Below the pieces are notes generated by a model. The model ran no database searches. It was not told the DNA's origin and saw nothing but the letters and a program-made list of their open reading frames with translations. 64,000 nt of DNA, from contig CABSNU010000003.1 of assembly GCA_902479135.1 (NCBI GenBank), positions 1-64,000 on the forward strand, written 5' to 3'. Shown here piece by piece: positions 17,108-25,528 of this stretch; the first letter of the stretch is position 1, and each line of letters opens with the position of its first letter. This stretch comes from an uncultured Collinsella sp. Lineage in GTDB: Bacteria; Actinomycetota; Coriobacteriia; Coriobacteriales; Coriobacteriaceae. The position numbers and the translations under genes are program-made.

Positions 17108-17989
17108 CTACACCTTCTCGGGGACGTACTTGCCCAAGAGGCCGGCAGGCTTGACGAGCAGGACGATGATCAGAACACCAAAGACGATGGAGTTGGCAAG
17201 GCTCGTGGAAATGTAGGCCTGCGCCATCGCCTCGATGATGCCGATGAGAATGCCACCGACAAAGGCGCCGGGGATGGAGCCGATACCGCCGAAGACGGCG
17301 GCGTCGAAGGCCTTGATGCCAGGCATGGCACCCGTCGTGGGCTGCAGCACCGGCGAGTAGGAGCACAGCAGCACGCCGGCGATGGCGGCAAGGGCAGAGC
17401 CGATGGCAAACGTCATCGAGATGGTACGGTTGACGTTGATGCCCATGAGCTGAGCGGCGGCCTTGTCCTCGGACACGGCGCGCATGGCTTTGCCCATCTT
17501 GGTCTTACCTGTAAAGAACATCAGACCGGCCATGATAACCAGGCAGGCGACGATGGTGACGAGCGAAACGGCGCTTACATTGAACTTGGCCAAGAACTCC
17601 GGCACCTGGAAGGTGACGAGCGAAGTGAAGTTCTTGGGCGTGGCGCCCCACAGAAGCTGCGCGGCGTTCTGCAGGAAGTAAGACACGCCGATGGCCGTGA
17701 TCAGAACGGCCAGCGGGCCCGCCTGACGCAGCGGCTTGTATGCCAGACCCTCGATGAGAACACCGAGAACGGTGCAGACCACACAAGAGAGAATTACAGA
17801 TGCCCAGCCCGGGAGGCCGAGATACGACGTGGCACAGAACGAGACATAGGCACCGACCATGATAACGTCGCCGTGAGCGAAGTTCAGCATCTTGGCGATA
17901 CCGTAGACCATGGTGTAGCCCAACGCGATGATGGCGTAGACGCTGCCCATGGACAGGCCGTTGACCAGGTATTGGATAAAGACCGTCAT
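17108..17989 (-). CDS. livH: Branched-chain amino acid ABC transporter permease LivH
   Basis: 293 residues, about eight membrane segments, with the LivH pattern (NGLSMGSVYAIIALGYTM, LNFAHGDVIMVGAY; EDKAAAQLMGIN loop). Start at ATG 17989, 9 nt after GGGGG; the longer frame to 18103 crosses two hairpins and is rejected. With LivM it forms the transmembrane channel. Confidence 0.94.
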   Translation of the reverse strand: MTVFIQYLVNGLSMGSVYAIIALGYTMVYGIAKMLNFAHGDVIMVGAYVSFCATSYLGLPGWASVILSCVVCTVLGVLIEGLAYKPLRQAGPLAVLITAIGVSYFLQNAAQLLWGATPKNFTSLVTFQVPEFLAKFNVSAVSLVTIVACLVIMAGLMFFTGKTKMGKAMRAVSEDKAAAQLMGINVNRTISMTFAIGSALAAIAGVLLCSYSPVLQPTTGAMPGIKAFDAAVFGGIGSIPGAFVGGILIGIIEAMAQAYISTSLANSIVFGVLIIVLLVKPAGLLGKYVPEKV

Positions 17990-18035
17990 GTTCCACATCC
18001 CCCTTTCGAATAGGTTTCCAGTTAATGTATGAAAC

Positions 18036-18055
18036 AGGGACGTTACACTGTCCCT
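18036..18055 (-). terminator. Small hairpin before livH
   Basis: AGGGAC and GTCCCT pair across an 8-nt loop about 45 nt before livH. With the next hairpin it may reduce read-through from the binding-protein gene into the permease genes. Confidence 0.4.
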
Positions 18056-18066
18056 AGATACCAAGC

Positions 18067-18095
18067 AAGCAGGGAAGGCCAAACCTCCCCTGCTT
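18067..18095 (-). terminator. Hairpin between binding-protein gene and livH
   Basis: AAGCAGGG pairs with CCCTGCTT, extended by AGG/CCT, 33 nt after the binding-protein stop. There is no long T tract. A processing or attenuation site would explain high binding protein relative to permease, a usual need in ABC importers. Confidence 0.5.
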
Positions 18096-18127
18096 GGGAT
18101 CAAAACCGCTCTATGTAAGGCGGCTTA

Positions 18128-19315
18128 TTAGGCCTGTACGTACTTGCCGTCGGTGATGACGTACGCCGTGGGCTCCTTCTGGACCTGGCCCTTATCGTTC
18201 CAGGTGAGCTTGCCGGTCAGACCGTCAACGGTAATCTTGAGCATAGCCTTAGGCAGCTTCTCGGCGACCTCGGTCGGGTCGGCGTCGACACCAAGACCGG
18301 CCTCCTCGAGGGCCTCGGCCACCGCGTGCACGCCGTCGTAAGCGTCGGCGGCAAACTGGTCCGGAGTCTCGCCATACTTATCCTTGTAAGCGTTGACGAA
18401 GTCGGCGTTCTTCTCGTCGTCGGCGGAGAACGGGGTCATGAGCAGCAGACCCTCGGCAAGAGAGGTGTCGAAGCCCTCAACGCCCAGGATGCCGTCCATG
18501 CCGTCGCAACCCATCATCTTGACGTCGTAGCCCATGTCCTTGGCGTTCTTGAGCAGGACGGACGCTGGCGTGTAGTAGATCGGCGCAAAGATCATGGTGG
18601 CGCCGGCCTGCTTGGCCTTGGTCAGCTGGTTGGTAAAGCTCGTGGCGGAGTCGTCCTTAAAGGTCTCCTCGTCAACAATCTCGAGCTTGGATTTAGCGGC
18701 CTGAACCTTAAAGGAATCTGCGATGCCCGAAGAATAGGCGTCGCCGGAGTTATAGAACAGCACGAACTTCTCGTCCGCATACTTCTGCGCCAGGAACTTG
18801 GCAGCGTTGACGCCCTGGTTGGGATCGGTAAAGCAAACCTGGAAGACGCAATCCTTGCCCTTGGTGACGTCCTCGGAGGACGCGGACGGAGTGATCATGA
18901 ACGTCTCGGGGTCGTTACCGCACTCGGCGGCAACGGCAACCGACGCGCCCGTGGTGGTCGGGCCGACGAGGGCCTGCATGCCCCAGTCGAGCAGGGTGTT
19001 AAAGGCGTTGACGGCCTTCTCGCCGTCGGCCTGGTCATCCTCGGCCTTGCTGGCAAGCGGCAGCTCCTTGGTCGAGAAATCCTTGCAGCCAAGCTCGACA
19101 CCCTGGGTAACGGACTTGCCGTAGGACGCGTTGGCGCCGGTCAGCGGTCCGATGGTGCCGATCTTAAACGAAGCGTCGCCCGAAGCGGAACCGCTGTCGC
19201 CGCCGTTGGAGGAGCAGCCAGCTAGAATGGACATCGCCCCCAGACCTGCTGCGCTCGCGATAACGCTCCTGCGATTCATAACAGGGTTCAATGACTTACC
19301 GGTGAGGCTCGACAT
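18128..19315 (-). CDS. livK: Branched-chain amino acid-binding lipoprotein (copy 1)
   Basis: 395 residues of the LivJ/LivK type I periplasmic-binding fold (KIGTIGPLTGANASYG; FMITPSASSEDVT; MIFAPIYYTPASVLLK). N terminus: MNRRSVIASAAGLGAMSILAGCSS, with lipobox LAGC (C34) and an RR pair that may be Tat-type. It is lipid-anchored outside the membrane and hands substrate to LivHM. AGGAGA 5 nt before ATG. It is about two-thirds identical by eye to the gene just upstream. Confidence 0.93.
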   Translation of the reverse strand: MSSLTGKSLNPVMNRRSVIASAAGLGAMSILAGCSSNGGDSGSASGDASFKIGTIGPLTGANASYGKSVTQGVELGCKDFSTKELPLASKAEDDQADGEKAVNAFNTLLDWGMQALVGPTTTGASVAVAAECGNDPETFMITPSASSEDVTKGKDCVFQVCFTDPNQGVNAAKFLAQKYADEKFVLFYNSGDAYSSGIADSFKVQAAKSKLEIVDEETFKDDSATSFTNQLTKAKQAGATMIFAPIYYTPASVLLKNAKDMGYDVKMMGCDGMDGILGVEGFDTSLAEGLLLMTPFSADDEKNADFVNAYKDKYGETPDQFAADAYDGVHAVAEALEEAGLGVDADPTEVAEKLPKAMLKITVDGLTGKLTWNDKGQVQKEPTAYVITDGKYVQA

Positions 19316-19586
19316 GCGGCTCTCCTCTCAAATCTCGTCGGGTTTCGGTTACCCAACAGGCCATCCTTCGCCGTGTTCGGCGTTCGCAAAATAGTAGACG
19401 CTTTAGTTGAGAAAAGTGGCGATTATTTCAACTATTCTTTTGTTTTGTCCGTTTATCCATAATTATGCGTATTTCTATTGGTTTATGCAGTTTAGCCACT
19501 TTATTGTGTGAAAGTAATGTTTCCATTCTGTTACAAGCTTCCCTGTCCTGATTAAAACGGCCTCACCGGTAGCGCTTTATACGCAC
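19316..19586 (-). promoter_or_regulatory. AT-rich gap between the two binding-protein genes
   Basis: 271 bases, markedly more AT-rich than the surroundings at 19390-19560, without a credible open frame. A TACTAT (-10-like) lies near 19390-19400 on the minus strand, so copy 1 and the permease genes may have their own promoter. No operator or riboswitch is recognised. Confidence 0.35.
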
Positions 19587-20753
19587 TTAGGCGGCGATGT
19601 ACTTGCCGTCCTGGATCACATAGGCTGTAGCGGGCTTCTCGACTTGGCCCTCGTCGTTCCACGTGAGCTCGCCCGTCAGGCCCTCGATCTTGATCTTGCG
19701 CATGGCCTTGGCAAGATCGCCGGCAATGTCGGCGCCGTCGGCCGTAATATCGATGTCTGCCTTATCGATAGCCTCGACAATCGCATGGACGCAGTCATAG
19801 GCATCGGCGGCAAACTGGTTGGGCGTCTCGTCGTAGGCGTCCTTATATGCCTTGACGAAGTCGGCGTTCTTCTCATCGTCGGCAGAGAACGGGGTCATGA
19901 GCAGCACGCCCTCGGCAAGGGAGGTGTCGAAGCCCTCAACGGAGAGCAGGCCATCCATGCCGTCGGTACCCATGAGGGTCATGTCGTATCCCATGTCCTT
20001 TGCGTTCTTGAGCAAAACGGACGCCGGCGTGTAGTAGATCGGCGCAAAGATGAGCGTGGCGCCGGCCTCCTTGGCCTTGGTGAGCTGGTTGGTAAAGCTC
20101 GTGGAGGAGTCGTCCTTAAAGGTCTCGGTATCGACGATATCAAGTTTGGACTCCTTGGCCTGCTCGGCAAAGGCATCGGCAACACCCGAGCTGTACGTAT
20201 CGCCGGAGTTGTAGAACAGGGCGATCTTGGCGTCTGCATACTTCTCGGCCAAGAACTTCGCGGCGCTGGCACCCATGGTGGGATCGGTGAAGCAAACCTG
20301 AAAGACCGTTGTCTTATCCTTGGTCACGTCGAGCGACGAGGCCGAAGGCGTGACCATGAGCATATCGTCGGCAATCTCGCCCGAGACGGCGACGGCAGCA
20401 CCGGTGGTGACGGGGCCGACGAGCGCCTGCATGCCCCAGTCGCACAACGTATTGAAGGCGTTGATGGCCTTCTCGCCGTCGGCGACATCGTCCTCGGACT
20501 TAAGCGAGAGCTTGAGGTCCTTGGTCGAGAAATCCTTGGCGGCGAGCTTGGCGCCCTTCTCGGCCGAGACGCCATAGGTTGCCGCGGCGCCGGTCAGAGG
20601 GCCGATAACGCCAATCTTGAAGGTCTTGCCGTCATCGGCGGAGCCGCCGTCCGAGCCACCCGACGAACAACCAGCGAGTGCCGCGGTGCTGCCGAGCGCC
20701 GCGGCGCCGGCGAGAAAGTTCCTTCGGCTGAGCGTGCTGTTGATGTTGAACAT
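19587..20753 (-). CDS. livK: Branched-chain amino acid-binding lipoprotein (copy 2)
   Basis: 388 residues. The N terminus has a clear Tat motif, SRRNFL (9-14), a hydrophobic stretch and lipobox LAGC (C29), so it is probably a Tat-exported lipoprotein. The body matches copy 1 (KIGVIGPLTGAAATYG; LIFAPIYYTPASVLLK; MTPFSADDEKNADFV) with differences in the ligand region, suggesting a duplicate with a different substrate range. It is first in the liv cluster; GGGGG is upstream of ATG. Confidence 0.93.
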   Translation of the reverse strand: MFNINSTLSRRNFLAGAAALGSTAALAGCSSGGSDGGSADDGKTFKIGVIGPLTGAAATYGVSAEKGAKLAAKDFSTKDLKLSLKSEDDVADGEKAINAFNTLCDWGMQALVGPVTTGAAVAVSGEIADDMLMVTPSASSLDVTKDKTTVFQVCFTDPTMGASAAKFLAEKYADAKIALFYNSGDTYSSGVADAFAEQAKESKLDIVDTETFKDDSSTSFTNQLTKAKEAGATLIFAPIYYTPASVLLKNAKDMGYDMTLMGTDGMDGLLSVEGFDTSLAEGVLLMTPFSADDEKNADFVKAYKDAYDETPNQFAADAYDCVHAIVEAIDKADIDITADGADIAGDLAKAMRKIKIEGLTGELTWNDEGQVEKPATAYVIQDGKYIAA

Positions 20754-21004
20754 GGTGTCCCCCTTTTTCGCTGGCCGCAGTGCGGCCGTCTTGCGGTACG
20801 GGGCAAACCTTATGGCGCAAACGTTGACAGTTTGTTACGGAGTTCCGTTTGTAGCGAGCATGTTTCCAATGTTTCCGCAGCGTTTCGGGGGTGCCGTTTT
20901 GTGCGACTCCTGTTGCCTGGCGAGCACGCGCCCTCGGTTCACGCTAGAATGCACTCAACCTTTAAGCGGTTAATCCATCCATAAGATGCACGAAGGAGCT
21001 ATCT

Positions 21005-22348
21005 ATGAGCGAATCCCTGCGCACCGTGAACGTCGGTCTGATCGGTCTGGGAACCGTCGGCGGCGGCGTGGCCCGTCTGATCAAGAGCCACCACGATGAG
21101 TACCTGGCAGCCTACGGCATCGACCTTAAGCTGACCCGCGCCTGCGCGCTTGCCTGGGAGCAGGCCGAGGCAGCCGGTATTGAGCACGAGGCCTTTACGA
21201 GTGACTGGCATGACGTCGTCACCGACCCCGCCGTCGACATCGTCGTCGAGCTGATTGGCGGCGAGCACCCCGCGACCGAGATCTTCACCACCGCCTTTGA
21301 GCACGGCAAGCACGTCGTCTCTGCCAACAAGGCCCTGCTGGGCCGTCATGTCGAGACGCTCGCCGAGAAGGCGCGCGCGTGCGGCGTGCAGATTAAGTGC
21401 GAGGCCAGCTGCGGCGGCGGCATCCCCATCGTAAGCACGCTCGAGCACGACCTGGTGGGCAACAAGATCCTGACCATCGCCGGCATTCTCAACGGTACCA
21501 CCAACTATATCCTGTCGCGCATGGACGCCGAGGGCGCCGATTACGCCGACGTACTTGCCGACGCGCAGGCCAAGGGCTATGCCGAGGCCGACCCGTCCGC
21601 CGACGTCGACGGCTTCGATGCCGCCAGCAAGACGGCCACCCTCGCCTCCATCGGCTTTGGCACCCGCGTTACCACCGATGATGTGTACCAGCAGGGTATC
21701 CGCACCATCGGCGCCGAGGACATCGCCCAGGCCCGCGAGCTCGGCTACACCATCAAGCTGCTCGGCATCGCCCGCAACACCGACGCCGGCGTCGACGTTC
21801 GCGTGCATCCCACGCTCATCCCGGCAGACCATATGCTTGCCAAGGTCAACGGCGCCATGAACGCCGTCTACGTGGTAGGCGACGCCGTGGGCGAGACCAT
21901 GTTCTACGGCGCGGGCGCAGGCTCCTTCCCCACCGCGAGCGCCGTCGTGGGCGATATCCTGTCGCTCTCCGAGCAGATCAGCCGCGGCGTGGCTCCGCTG
22001 CCCGAGATTGAGCCCTATGGCCACAACCTCACCTTTAAGCCCATGGACGAGCTCCAGACCAAGTACTATGTGCGTCTGAAAGTCGCCGACCGCGTGGGCG
22101 CCCTGTCCGAGACGGTCGACATCTTTGCCAAGCACAACATCTCGATCTCGCTCATCAACCAGGTCGAGGACGGCAAATCGGGCGTCAGCGATGCCTGCTC
22201 GGTCATCTTCCTGACGCACCGCGCGCTCGAGAAGGACGTCCAGGCTGCCGCCGCCGAGCTTGCCAGCGTCGGCTGCGTGGCCGAGGTCGCCAACGTCCTG
22301 CGCATCGAGGACGTTGAGGCTTGGACCGAAGGCGTCATGGCGAACTAG
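21005..22348 (+). CDS. hom: Homoserine dehydrogenase
   Basis: 447 residues: Rossmann motif GLGTVGGG (14-21), the conserved SANKALL and GILNGTTNYIL segments, the catalytic region around YAEADPSADVDGFDAASK, and a C-terminal ACT domain (about 360-440, RLKVADRVGALSETVDIF). It reduces aspartate-4-semialdehyde to homoserine on the way to threonine and methionine; the ACT domain usually gives feedback by threonine. Single gene, AAGGAG upstream of ATG and a strong terminator after it. Confidence 0.97.
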   Translation: MSESLRTVNVGLIGLGTVGGGVARLIKSHHDEYLAAYGIDLKLTRACALAWEQAEAAGIEHEAFTSDWHDVVTDPAVDIVVELIGGEHPATEIFTTAFEHGKHVVSANKALLGRHVETLAEKARACGVQIKCEASCGGGIPIVSTLEHDLVGNKILTIAGILNGTTNYILSRMDAEGADYADVLADAQAKGYAEADPSADVDGFDAASKTATLASIGFGTRVTTDDVYQQGIRTIGAEDIAQARELGYTIKLLGIARNTDAGVDVRVHPTLIPADHMLAKVNGAMNAVYVVGDAVGETMFYGAGAGSFPTASAVVGDILSLSEQISRGVAPLPEIEPYGHNLTFKPMDELQTKYYVRLKVADRVGALSETVDIFAKHNISISLINQVEDGKSGVSDACSVIFLTHRALEKDVQAAAAELASVGCVAEVANVLRIEDVEAWTEGVMAN

Positions 22349-22379
22349 CCCAACGCTCGCCTAGCAATACGCGCCTTGA

Positions 22380-22413
22380 GGGCTCCCGTCCGATGTGGGA
22401 CGGGAGCCCTTTT
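22380..22413 (+). terminator. Terminator of hom
   Basis: GGGCTCCCGTCC pairs with GGACGGGAGCCC and is followed by TTTT. Confidence 0.88.
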
Positions 22414-22562
22414 GTCACCTGCCCTAAGCACAACGGCAAAGCATATTTGCGCGAGCCGCTCATCGGTAACGCGGGCTACCGTTCACCGATATGCAAACGC
22501 GGCCGATTCCGACTACCGCTACGCTGTGCTGCGAATGTCCGCCCGCGATGAGAGGAAGCACC

Positions 22563-23312
22563 ATGTTGCTCGAGGGCAAGAAAGCAATCATCACCGGAGG
22601 CACACGCGGTATCGGCTATGCCATCGCCTGCCGTTTTATCGAGGAAGGCGCTGCCGTCACCGTCTTTGGCTCGCGCCAGGAGACTGCCGACACGGCCGTT
22701 GAGAAGCTGACAGCCGCCTATCCCGACGCCAAGGTCTGGGGTCGCTCCTGCGATCTCACCTCGCTCGAGGCCGTGACTGAGGCCTTTACGCAGACTGCAG
22801 CCGACATGGGCGGCTTGGACACGGTCGTCAACAATGCCGGTATCTCCCAGCGTTCACCCCTCTTGGACTACACGGCCGAGGAGTTCGCAAAGGTCATGGA
22901 CCTTAACGTCGTCGCCGTCTTTAATGGCCACCAGGCTGCCGCCAAGATCATGACCGAGGCCGGCCACGGCGGCACCATCACTACCACAAGCTCGATGGTC
23001 GCCAAGTACGGCCAGCCCTCCGGCGTCGGTTACCCCACGTCCAAGTTTGCCGTCAACGGTATGGTCCAGTCGCTCTCGCGCGAGCTCGCCCCCATGGGCA
23101 TCCGCGTCAACGCCGTCGCCCCCGGCGTGACTAAGACCGACATGGTCGCCAACCTGCCCGAAGAGGTCATCAAGCCCATCATCGCCACCATTCCGCTGGG
23201 TCGCATGGGCGAGCCCGAGGATGTCGCCAACGCCTTTGTTTTCCTGGCGAGCGACATGTCCTCCTATGTCACGGGCGCCGTGCTCCCCGTCGACGGAGCC
23301 GCCCGCTCCTAA
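22563..23312 (+). CDS. SDR-family oxidoreductase (FabG-like)
   Basis: 249 residues of a classical short-chain dehydrogenase: TGGTRGIG cofactor motif, NNAG, catalytic Ser (TTTSSMV), YxxxK as YPTSK, and the C-terminal GAVLPVDGA. It uses NAD(P)H to reduce a ketone or oxidise an alcohol; closest in pattern to 3-oxoacyl-ACP reductase or glucose dehydrogenase, substrate unknown. Start at ATG 22563 with GAGGAAG upstream; an upstream ATG (22491) lacks a ribosome site. Not in a fatty-acid operon. Confidence 0.9.
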   Translation: MLLEGKKAIITGGTRGIGYAIACRFIEEGAAVTVFGSRQETADTAVEKLTAAYPDAKVWGRSCDLTSLEAVTEAFTQTAADMGGLDTVVNNAGISQRSPLLDYTAEEFAKVMDLNVVAVFNGHQAAAKIMTEAGHGGTITTTSSMVAKYGQPSGVGYPTSKFAVNGMVQSLSRELAPMGIRVNAVAPGVTKTDMVANLPEEVIKPIIATIPLGRMGEPEDVANAFVFLASDMSSYVTGAVLPVDGAARS

Positions 23313-23358
23313 AGGTCGAAAGTTTCGGCTTCGAACCTCAACGGAGCTCAACGCAAAA

Positions 23359-23401
23359 GGCGCGCTGCCTGCATCAACCGCAGGCAGCGCGCCTTGTTCT
23401 G
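23359..23401 (+). terminator. Terminator of the SDR gene
   Basis: A perfect 14-bp stem, GGCGCGCTGCCTGC with GCAGGCAGCGCGCC, then TTGTTCTGTTT. Confidence 0.85.
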
Positions 23402-23408
23402 TTTGTAA

Positions 23409-23767
23409 GGGAAACTGCGTCCCGGCATTTCAGCCCAAAACGGGACGCAGTTTCCCTCAGGGCCTTCTTTCGGAAACTATGTCCCATTCTGGGCGCGGAT
23501 TCTGGGGCGCGCTTTCCGCAACGAGCCTCTCGCGGAAACTTGTATCCCACTCTGGGCGACCATTCCGGGACACGGTTTCCCCAAGGCCTTTGTTTAGGAA
23601 AGCGCGTCCCATTTTGAACCTTCAGACTGGGACGCGCTTTCCGGCAGGGGTCCAAAGCGGAAACTGCATCCCGCCCTGAGCGTCCATTCTGGGATGTGGT
23701 TTCCCGATGGGGGCCGATGCGGAAACTGCATCCCGTTTCGGGTCTTTAAAGCGGTCCCCGGCTTCCC
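23409..23767. repeat. Tandem array of six 46-bp palindromic units
   Basis: Units start at 23410, 23472, 23534, 23597, 23659 and 23721: a period of 62-63 bp, made of a 46-47-bp imperfect palindrome and a 16-bp spacer. Each unit begins with GGAAA and ends with TTTCC or CTTCC; arms such as GGAAACTGCGTCCC/GGGACGCAGTTTCC (unit 1) and GGAAAGCGCGTCCC/GGGACGCGCTTTCC (unit 4) are perfect, others pair with mismatches or G-T. Loops share a TCTGGGCG..CCATTC-like consensus in units 2, 3 and 5. The array fills the gap between two convergent genes and has no coding sense. Confidence 0.9.
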
Positions 23768-23781
23768 CGAGAGAGTATCGA

Positions 23782-25344
23782 CTACTTGCCGTCGTCGTCT
23801 TCGGCTTCTTCGCGCGCATAGAGCTCCAGCATGCGGCGGCGGTATTCGCGCACAGCGAGCTTGGCGCGCTCCAGGCGGCGGCGCTCACGCGGAGTCAGCT
23901 CGGACGGGTCGACCTCGTCTCCATAGGTCTTATCGGCAAGCAGGTGCGCCGCGTCCACGATGCGGGCATCGATGTGGCCGCTCGCTGCCTCGGCGGAAAG
24001 ACGCTCGGCAATCGTATCGAGCGTAGGCAGGCCCTCGAATACGCGACCATGGCCATGCGAGGTCAGCAGCTCGTGCTCGCGCGCGAGCAAGCTCGCTAGG
24101 TCGTGGTGGGCGCGCAAGATGTCGAGCGCATCGGATGGATGCTCGGCAACCTCTGCCACGGCGGCGACCGGTGCGGCATCCACCACGCGGTAGAAGAGCT
24201 GCGCGAGCAATGGCATCAAGAACACCGTGATGGCACCGGCGGCAACCATGACCGACGCAATATCTTGCGACAGCGCGCCCGCGTTGACGGCAACGCTCGT
24301 AACGGCAACGATGATCGGCAGCGCCGTGGTGCAGTACAGGGCCACGGTAATGCGACCATACGCCGACACATCGCGCGTCGCAGGACAAATGCTCATGGAA
24401 ATAAGAATGGGCACGGCACGAATAATCAACAACGCCACGATAAAGCCCACGAGCAGACCCGGGCGCGACGCCACGGCCGTCAGATCGATCTTTGCGCCCG
24501 ATACGGTAAAGAACACCGGAATCAAAAAACCGTAGGCCAGACCGTCGAGCTTGGTCTCGAGCGTATGGTTGCCCTCGGGGATGATGTAGCGCAAGACAAA
24601 GCCGGCGGCAAAAGAACCCAACACGATGTCGAGATCAAAGACGGCCGAGAACGCCACGAGTGTGACCAGGATGAGCACCGTCAGGCGCACGAAGGTCTGC
24701 GACGTGGTATCGGCGCGTTCCTCGACAAACGCAAAGAAGCGGCTGCCGACGCGCTTGGAGCGGCTTGGGACCACGGCCAGCAACACGCAAACCACCGCAA
24801 ACAAGCCAAGGATTACAAGCGTTTGAATGCCAGTGCGGGCAGACAGCAGCACCGACATAGCAAGCACGGGCCCAAGTTCGCCCCAGGTGCCATACGCGAG
24901 AATCGAGTCGCCCACGCGTGTGCCGGCGAGCGAACGCTCACGCATGATGGGCACGAGCGTGCCGAGCGCCGTCGAAGTGAGGGCAAGCGTCACGGCGATA
25001 CCGTCGAAATGGCTGACCGAGAACCACGGGGTAAAGCGCACGGCAAGCCAGGCGATACAAAATGTGACGGCCCACGTCGCCAAGCCGTAGCGCCCCTCGA
25101 CGCCCGTGATGCTCTTGGGGTCGATCTCAAAGCCGGCAAGCAGGAACAAAAAGGCCAGGCCCAGCTCGGACACAAGCGAGACCTCAGCATCTACATGGAT
25201 GACGCCGAGCATATGGGGTCCCAGTACCGCGCCGAGCACGAGCAAAAAGACCGTCTCGGGAACGGGTTTTCCGGGAATCGCCGAGGCGATAAAAGGACTC
25301 GCAAAGGCCACGAGTGCGATGATGGCGAGCGAAACGAATGCCAT
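23782..25344 (-). CDS. Cation:proton antiporter (CPA2/KefB-like)
   Basis: 520 residues: twelve or so hydrophobic segments to residue 390, including the CPA2-type LFLLAGFEIDP and TSTALGTLVPIM, then a charged, coiled cytosolic tail of about 130 residues ending EEAEDDDGK. It probably exchanges Na+ or K+ for protons. It has no TrkA-N nucleotide-binding domain, so it is not a full Kef channel. Single gene. Confidence 0.88.
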   Translation of the reverse strand: MAFVSLAIIALVAFASPFIASAIPGKPVPETVFLLVLGAVLGPHMLGVIHVDAEVSLVSELGLAFLFLLAGFEIDPKSITGVEGRYGLATWAVTFCIAWLAVRFTPWFSVSHFDGIAVTLALTSTALGTLVPIMRERSLAGTRVGDSILAYGTWGELGPVLAMSVLLSARTGIQTLVILGLFAVVCVLLAVVPSRSKRVGSRFFAFVEERADTTSQTFVRLTVLILVTLVAFSAVFDLDIVLGSFAAGFVLRYIIPEGNHTLETKLDGLAYGFLIPVFFTVSGAKIDLTAVASRPGLLVGFIVALLIIRAVPILISMSICPATRDVSAYGRITVALYCTTALPIIVAVTSVAVNAGALSQDIASVMVAAGAITVFLMPLLAQLFYRVVDAAPVAAVAEVAEHPSDALDILRAHHDLASLLAREHELLTSHGHGRVFEGLPTLDTIAERLSAEAASGHIDARIVDAAHLLADKTYGDEVDPSELTPRERRRLERAKLAVREYRRRMLELYAREEAEDDDGK

Positions 25345-25528
25345 GTGATGCCTTTCTCTTGTTTGCGCTTCACTGTAGCACCCTCGCCGTCCTCAACGCG
25401 CCGCGAGCTGTCGTATCATAGTGAGGTTTACAAACATGTGGCTCAAGGCGACCGCAGGGCAGACCCCGCAAACCGACCGCTGCCGCATACCGTACCGTAC
25501 GCCCAACCGATCAGGAAGGCAGGAACCA

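Noticed and set aside
15737..18013. 758-codon plus-strand frame opposite livG/livM/livH
   Set aside because: Antisense to three certain genes; its translation is dominated by D, H, G and R repeats typical of shadow frames.
23409..23767. CRISPR array
   Set aside because: Repeats are diverged palindromes with 16-bp spacers, and no cas gene is present. CRISPR repeats are near-identical, with spacers of about 30 bp.
23374..23888. Short open frames across the palindrome array
   Set aside because: They arise from repeated hairpin arms and have no ribosome sites or conserved protein features.
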